6,897 nucleotides of DNA from Nitrospiraceae bacterium (GTDB taxonomy: Bacteria > Nitrospirota > Thermodesulfovibrionia > Thermodesulfovibrionales > UBA1546). The translations under genes and the position numbers were made by a program. How positions within the stretch are numbered: the stretch's first letter is position 1; the number at the start of each line of letters is the position of its first letter. Shown one piece after another: positions 4,900-6,897 of the stretch. A model generated the notes under the pieces. The model was not told the origin of the DNA. It was given only the letters and a program-made list of their open reading frames with translations, and searched no databases. Where the stretch lies: positions 12,255 to 19,151 of the forward strand of contig DOHC01000256.1 in assembly GCA_003535475.1 (NCBI GenBank). Reading direction: 5' to 3'.

Positions 4900-5889
4900 T
4901 CAATTCTCTCTCTCGTAATCCTCTTTTGTCTTGGAGAATATCATCCTGCCTGCTGTTGTCTGGAGGACGCTTGTCACAGTAACGTCAACGTTTTTACCGA
5001 TAAGCCTCTTGCCGTTTTCTATAACAACCATCGTGCCGTCATCAAGATACGCTACCCCCTGGTTATGCTCCTTCCCTTCTTTGATGACAAAAAGTTTTAT
5101 GGTTTCGCCGGGAAGCACAACAGGTTTCAGGGCATTTGCAAGCTCATGTATGTTCAGGACAGATACTCCCTGAAGTTCGGCAATCTTGTTGAGATTAAAG
5201 TCATTGGTTATTACTTTTGCGTCAAGCAGCCGCGCAAGCGCTACGAGTTTTGAATCAACCTCTTTTATTTTCGGAAAATCCTCATCAACTATTTTTACAG
5301 TCACATTGGACATCTTCTGGAGCTTGTGGAGGACATCAAGCCCTCTTCGGCCTCGCCCCCTTTTGAGAGGGTCAGGAGAATCTGCGATATACTGCAGTTC
5401 CTGGAGAATAAACTGTGGTGTTATAAATGTCCCTTCTATAAACCCTGCTTCACATACGTCAGCAATACGGCCGTCTATTATTACACTTGTATCCAGCAGT
5501 TTAAGATTCTCCTCAATTCCCTGTCCTCTAAAAAGTCTGAGTATCCCTGATATGGTAAGCCCTTTACCACGCCTGAGCCCTATCAGCAATCCCGTATACC
5601 CGAATAATGCATTCAGAAGAAATGCTGTTGCCGCATAATCTTGAACAATTGTCTTCAGAGGGAGAAGCAGGAGATTTGCGAATAAGATGCCTACTGACAA
5701 GCCAAATATTCCGCCGATAATCACCCCGATTGAAATTTTTTTAAATACGGTTTCTGTAAAAAGGGTAAGCGCTCCGGCTGCTGCACCCCATACAGCGCCG
5801 ATAACTTGCGAATCATATTTACTGCCAAGCAGATAACCTGCCATTAAAAAGACTGCAAATACAGCTATTCTTAAAACAATAAAAATCAC
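4900..5889 (-). CDS. YacL-like membrane protein with PIN and TRAM domains (putative ribonuclease)
   Basis: With the GTG start at 5887-5889 this is a 329-residue protein. The first ~105 residues hold about four hydrophobic segments. A PIN nuclease domain follows with the acidic residues expected of the fold: Asp133 in LLDTSVIIDGR, Glu164 in ILQEL, Asp212 in EVDSKL and Asp230 in VITNDFNLN. A TRAM domain at about 259-320 (GETIKLFVIKEG ... NVDVTVTSVLQT) suggests RNA binding. This is the architecture of YacL-type proteins, often found next to ispD-ispF as here. The PIN fold suggests a membrane-tethered, metal-dependent RNase; the substrate is not known to me. A TTG at 5923-5925 would add 12 residues but lacks a ribosome site, whereas the GTG has AAGGAGGT seven bases upstream. 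Confidence 0.9.
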   Translation of the reverse strand: MIFIVLRIAVFAVFLMAGYLLGSKYDSQVIGAVWGAAAGALTLFTETVFKKISIGVIIGGIFGLSVGILFANLLLLPLKTIVQDYAATAFLLNALFGYTGLLIGLRRGKGLTISGILRLFRGQGIEENLKLLDTSVIIDGRIADVCEAGFIEGTFITPQFILQELQYIADSPDPLKRGRGRRGLDVLHKLQKMSNVTVKIVDEDFPKIKEVDSKLVALARLLDAKVITNDFNLNKIAELQGVSVLNIHELANALKPVVLPGETIKLFVIKEGKEHNQGVAYLDDGTMVVIENGKRLIGKNVDVTVTSVLQTTAGRMIFSKTKEDYEREN

Positions 5890-5896
5890 TCTGATT

Positions 5897-5904
5897 ACCT
5901 CCTT
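5897..5904 (-). promoter_or_regulatory. Strong Shine-Dalgarno sequence deciding the PIN/TRAM gene start
   Basis: The minus strand reads AAGGAGGT, a full complement to the 16S rRNA anti-Shine-Dalgarno core, followed by seven bases and then GTG at 5887-5889. Any start upstream, such as the TTG at 5923-5925, would place this motif inside the coding region and has no ribosome site of its own. The GTG start is therefore preferred. Confidence 0.85.
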
Positions 5905-5925
5905 TCTATCTATAAATAAAGTCAA

Positions 5926-5996
5926 AAATCAAAAAGAAAAATTCAAAATTATTATTCACTTAATTTTACACTCTAAATTTTTAATTTTAAATTTCG
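5926..5996. other. Extremely AT-rich spacer with TTTTGA-like iterations
   Basis: This spacer downstream of the protease gene is almost entirely A and T. On the minus strand it shows loosely repeated units such as TTTTGAAT, TTTTTGAT and TTTTGACT, and AAAATTAA-like words closer to the protease stop. A weak pair AAAATT (5945-5950) and AATTTT (5962-5967) could fold, but there is no GC-rich stem, so no intrinsic terminator can be claimed. TTGACT at 5920-5925 resembles a -35 box without a good -10 at the right distance. The tract could serve as an UP-element-like region or a bent-DNA promoter for the PIN/TRAM gene. Confidence 0.4.
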
Positions 5997-6897
5997 CTAT
6001 GATGCCTTTATTGCGGTATAAAATTTTTGCCCGCCTCTGTTAATGAAGAGCAACACTGTTGCGCCCGGCTTTATAGTAGAGGCAATTTTATTGAAATCAT
6101 TGATAGTGGTCACCTTTTTGGTGTCTATTTCCTGGATGACATCTCCTTTCCTGAGTTTAGCCTCATCTGCCGCGCTTCCGGCCTCTACCTTTAAAAGCAC
6201 CACGCCCTTCTCGTCTCTGTTCAGTCCTAACTGCTGGGCGATCTCTTTTGTCAGTTCTATTACTTCAAGTCCTGCCAGCGCTTCACCTCGTCTGGCATCC
6301 TCTGGAACTGACTCAATTTTTGCCTCGCCGGGTTCTTTCGGAGATTCTGTTATTGTTACAGTAAGATTATATTCTTTCCCTTTTCTGAGTATTTTGATAT
6401 TTACCTGAGAGCCTGCTTTGGTCTGGGCAACTGTATTCCTTAGGCTGTCGGCGTCTTTTACTTTTTTACTGTTATATTCAAGGACTATGTCGCCGCGCAT
6501 TATGCCTGCCATTTCAGCAGGGCTGCCTTTTACGACATCGCCTACAAGCGCTCCATCCGAATCCTTGAGCCCGAATTTCTCGGCAAGCTCAGGCGTCAAC
6601 CTTTGTATTGAAACTCCGAGCCAGCCTCTTGTTTTCTTGCCGTACTTTATAAGGTCTTCCATTACAGACCGCACGAGATTGCTTGGCACCGAAAACCCTA
6701 TGCCCTGATACCCTCCTGTCTTTGAAAATATTGCTGTATTTATGCCGATAACTTCGCCTTTGATATTTACAAGGGGACCGCCGGAATTGCCCGGATTAAT
6801 AGCAGCGTCTGTCTGTATGAAGTCTTCATAGTCTGTGATTCCTACGCTAACTCTTCCCATCGCGCTTATTATGCCCATTGTTACTGTGTGGCTCAGG
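5997..6897 (-). CDS. degP: DegP/HtrA-family periplasmic serine protease, partial (5' end outside window)
   Basis: This is the C-terminal ~300 codons of a Do-family HtrA protease-chaperone that degrades misfolded envelope proteins. The frame stays open to the window edge, and the residues before the first Met (LSHTVT) match the family sequence GLSxTVTxGIIS, so the Met at 6878 is internal and the gene continues to the right. The catalytic serine is in INPGNSGGP (Ser codon 6783-6785), preceded by the conserved [11 protein letters not shown]; the His and Asp of the triad lie outside the window. Two PDZ domains follow: one from RGWLGVSIQ to about LTVTITE, and one from LAGLEVIEL to the end. A linker rich in Glu/Pro joins them. 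Two PDZ domains point to DegP/DegQ rather than DegS. The stop is TAG, and 107 bp separate it from the next gene's GTG start. Confidence 0.95.
   Translation of the reverse strand, partial: LSHTVTMGIISAMGRVSVGITDYEDFIQTDAAINPGNSGGPLVNIKGEVIGINTAIFSKTGGYQGIGFSVPSNLVRSVMEDLIKYGKKTRGWLGVSIQRLTPELAEKFGLKDSDGALVGDVVKGSPAEMAGIMRGDIVLEYNSKKVKDADSLRNTVAQTKAGSQVNIKILRKGKEYNLTVTITESPKEPGEAKIESVPEDARRGEALAGLEVIELTKEIAQQLGLNRDEKGVVLLKVEAGSAADEAKLRKGDVIQEIDTKKVTTINDFNKIASTIKPGATVLLFINRGGQKFYTAIKAS

Noticed and set aside
4637..4918. Plus-strand 93-codon frame containing VIPRLDRGIQ
   Set aside because: This peptide is the usual spurious translation of dispersed palindromic repeats. The frame runs from antisense ispD through the repeat into the end of the next gene.
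5920..5950. Promoter for the PIN/TRAM gene using TTGACT as the -35 box
   Set aside because: No acceptable -10 hexamer sits 16-18 bp downstream; the candidates there overlap the Shine-Dalgarno sequence or are at the wrong distance.
1..6897. CRISPR array, tRNA or rRNA gene
   Set aside because: There are no regularly spaced direct repeats, and I saw no cloverleaf or rRNA-like sequence. The repeats present are inverted and differ from each other.

Overview
The window is a bacterial chromosomal segment of moderate, slightly AT-leaning composition in which every recognisable protein gene lies on the minus strand. Read in the direction of transcription (right to left) the order is: degP/HtrA-type protease (5' part cut off by the window edge) - membrane PIN/TRAM protein of the YacL type - ispD - ispF - truB - pilM - pilN - pilO, with pilP presumably beyond position 1. 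The PIN/TRAM-ispD-ispF order resembles the yacL-ispD-ispF cluster of Firmicutes. The two-PDZ HtrA, type IVa pilus alignment genes and dispersed palindromic repeats whose translation contains a VIPxxxGIQ-like peptide would fit a Gram-negative diderm such as a Nitrospirota or deltaproteobacterial lineage. That taxonomic placement is an inference from style and context, not something proved here.

Region by region: 1-85 holds the end of a dispersed palindromic repeat and a second small palindrome, between pilO and whatever follows it. 86-2272 is a tightly coupled pilM-pilN-pilO block (4-nt overlap, then a 1-nt gap) for the cytoplasmic/inner-membrane alignment subcomplex of a type IV pilus. A strong-looking promoter at 2280-2308 abuts the pilM ATG so closely that the transcript should be leaderless, and a perfect 15-bp palindrome sits on its -35 box. 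2399-3277 is truB (tRNA pseudouridine-55 synthase). 3285-3506 is a 222-bp imperfect foldback element that fills the whole truB-ispF interval, supplies the last residues and stop codon of ispF, and ends 7 nt before the truB start codon. 3482-4707 is ispF and ispD (methylerythritol phosphate route to isoprenoids), overlapping by 4 nt. 4743-4888 is a nested inverted-repeat element between ispD and the upstream PIN/TRAM gene. 4900-5889 is the PIN/TRAM gene, whose best start is a GTG behind a perfect Shine-Dalgarno sequence. 5890-5996 is a very AT-rich spacer. 5997-6897 is the 3' part of degP/htrA.

The protein genes are ordinary housekeeping and pilus-assembly genes. The unusual content is in the spaces between them: three separate repeat structures of at least two different kinds have settled in the gaps, one has apparently rewritten the C-terminus of IspF and the leader of truB, and the pilus operon seems to start from a leaderless promoter under a palindromic operator. 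No new multi-gene defence, biosynthetic or mobile system was found.
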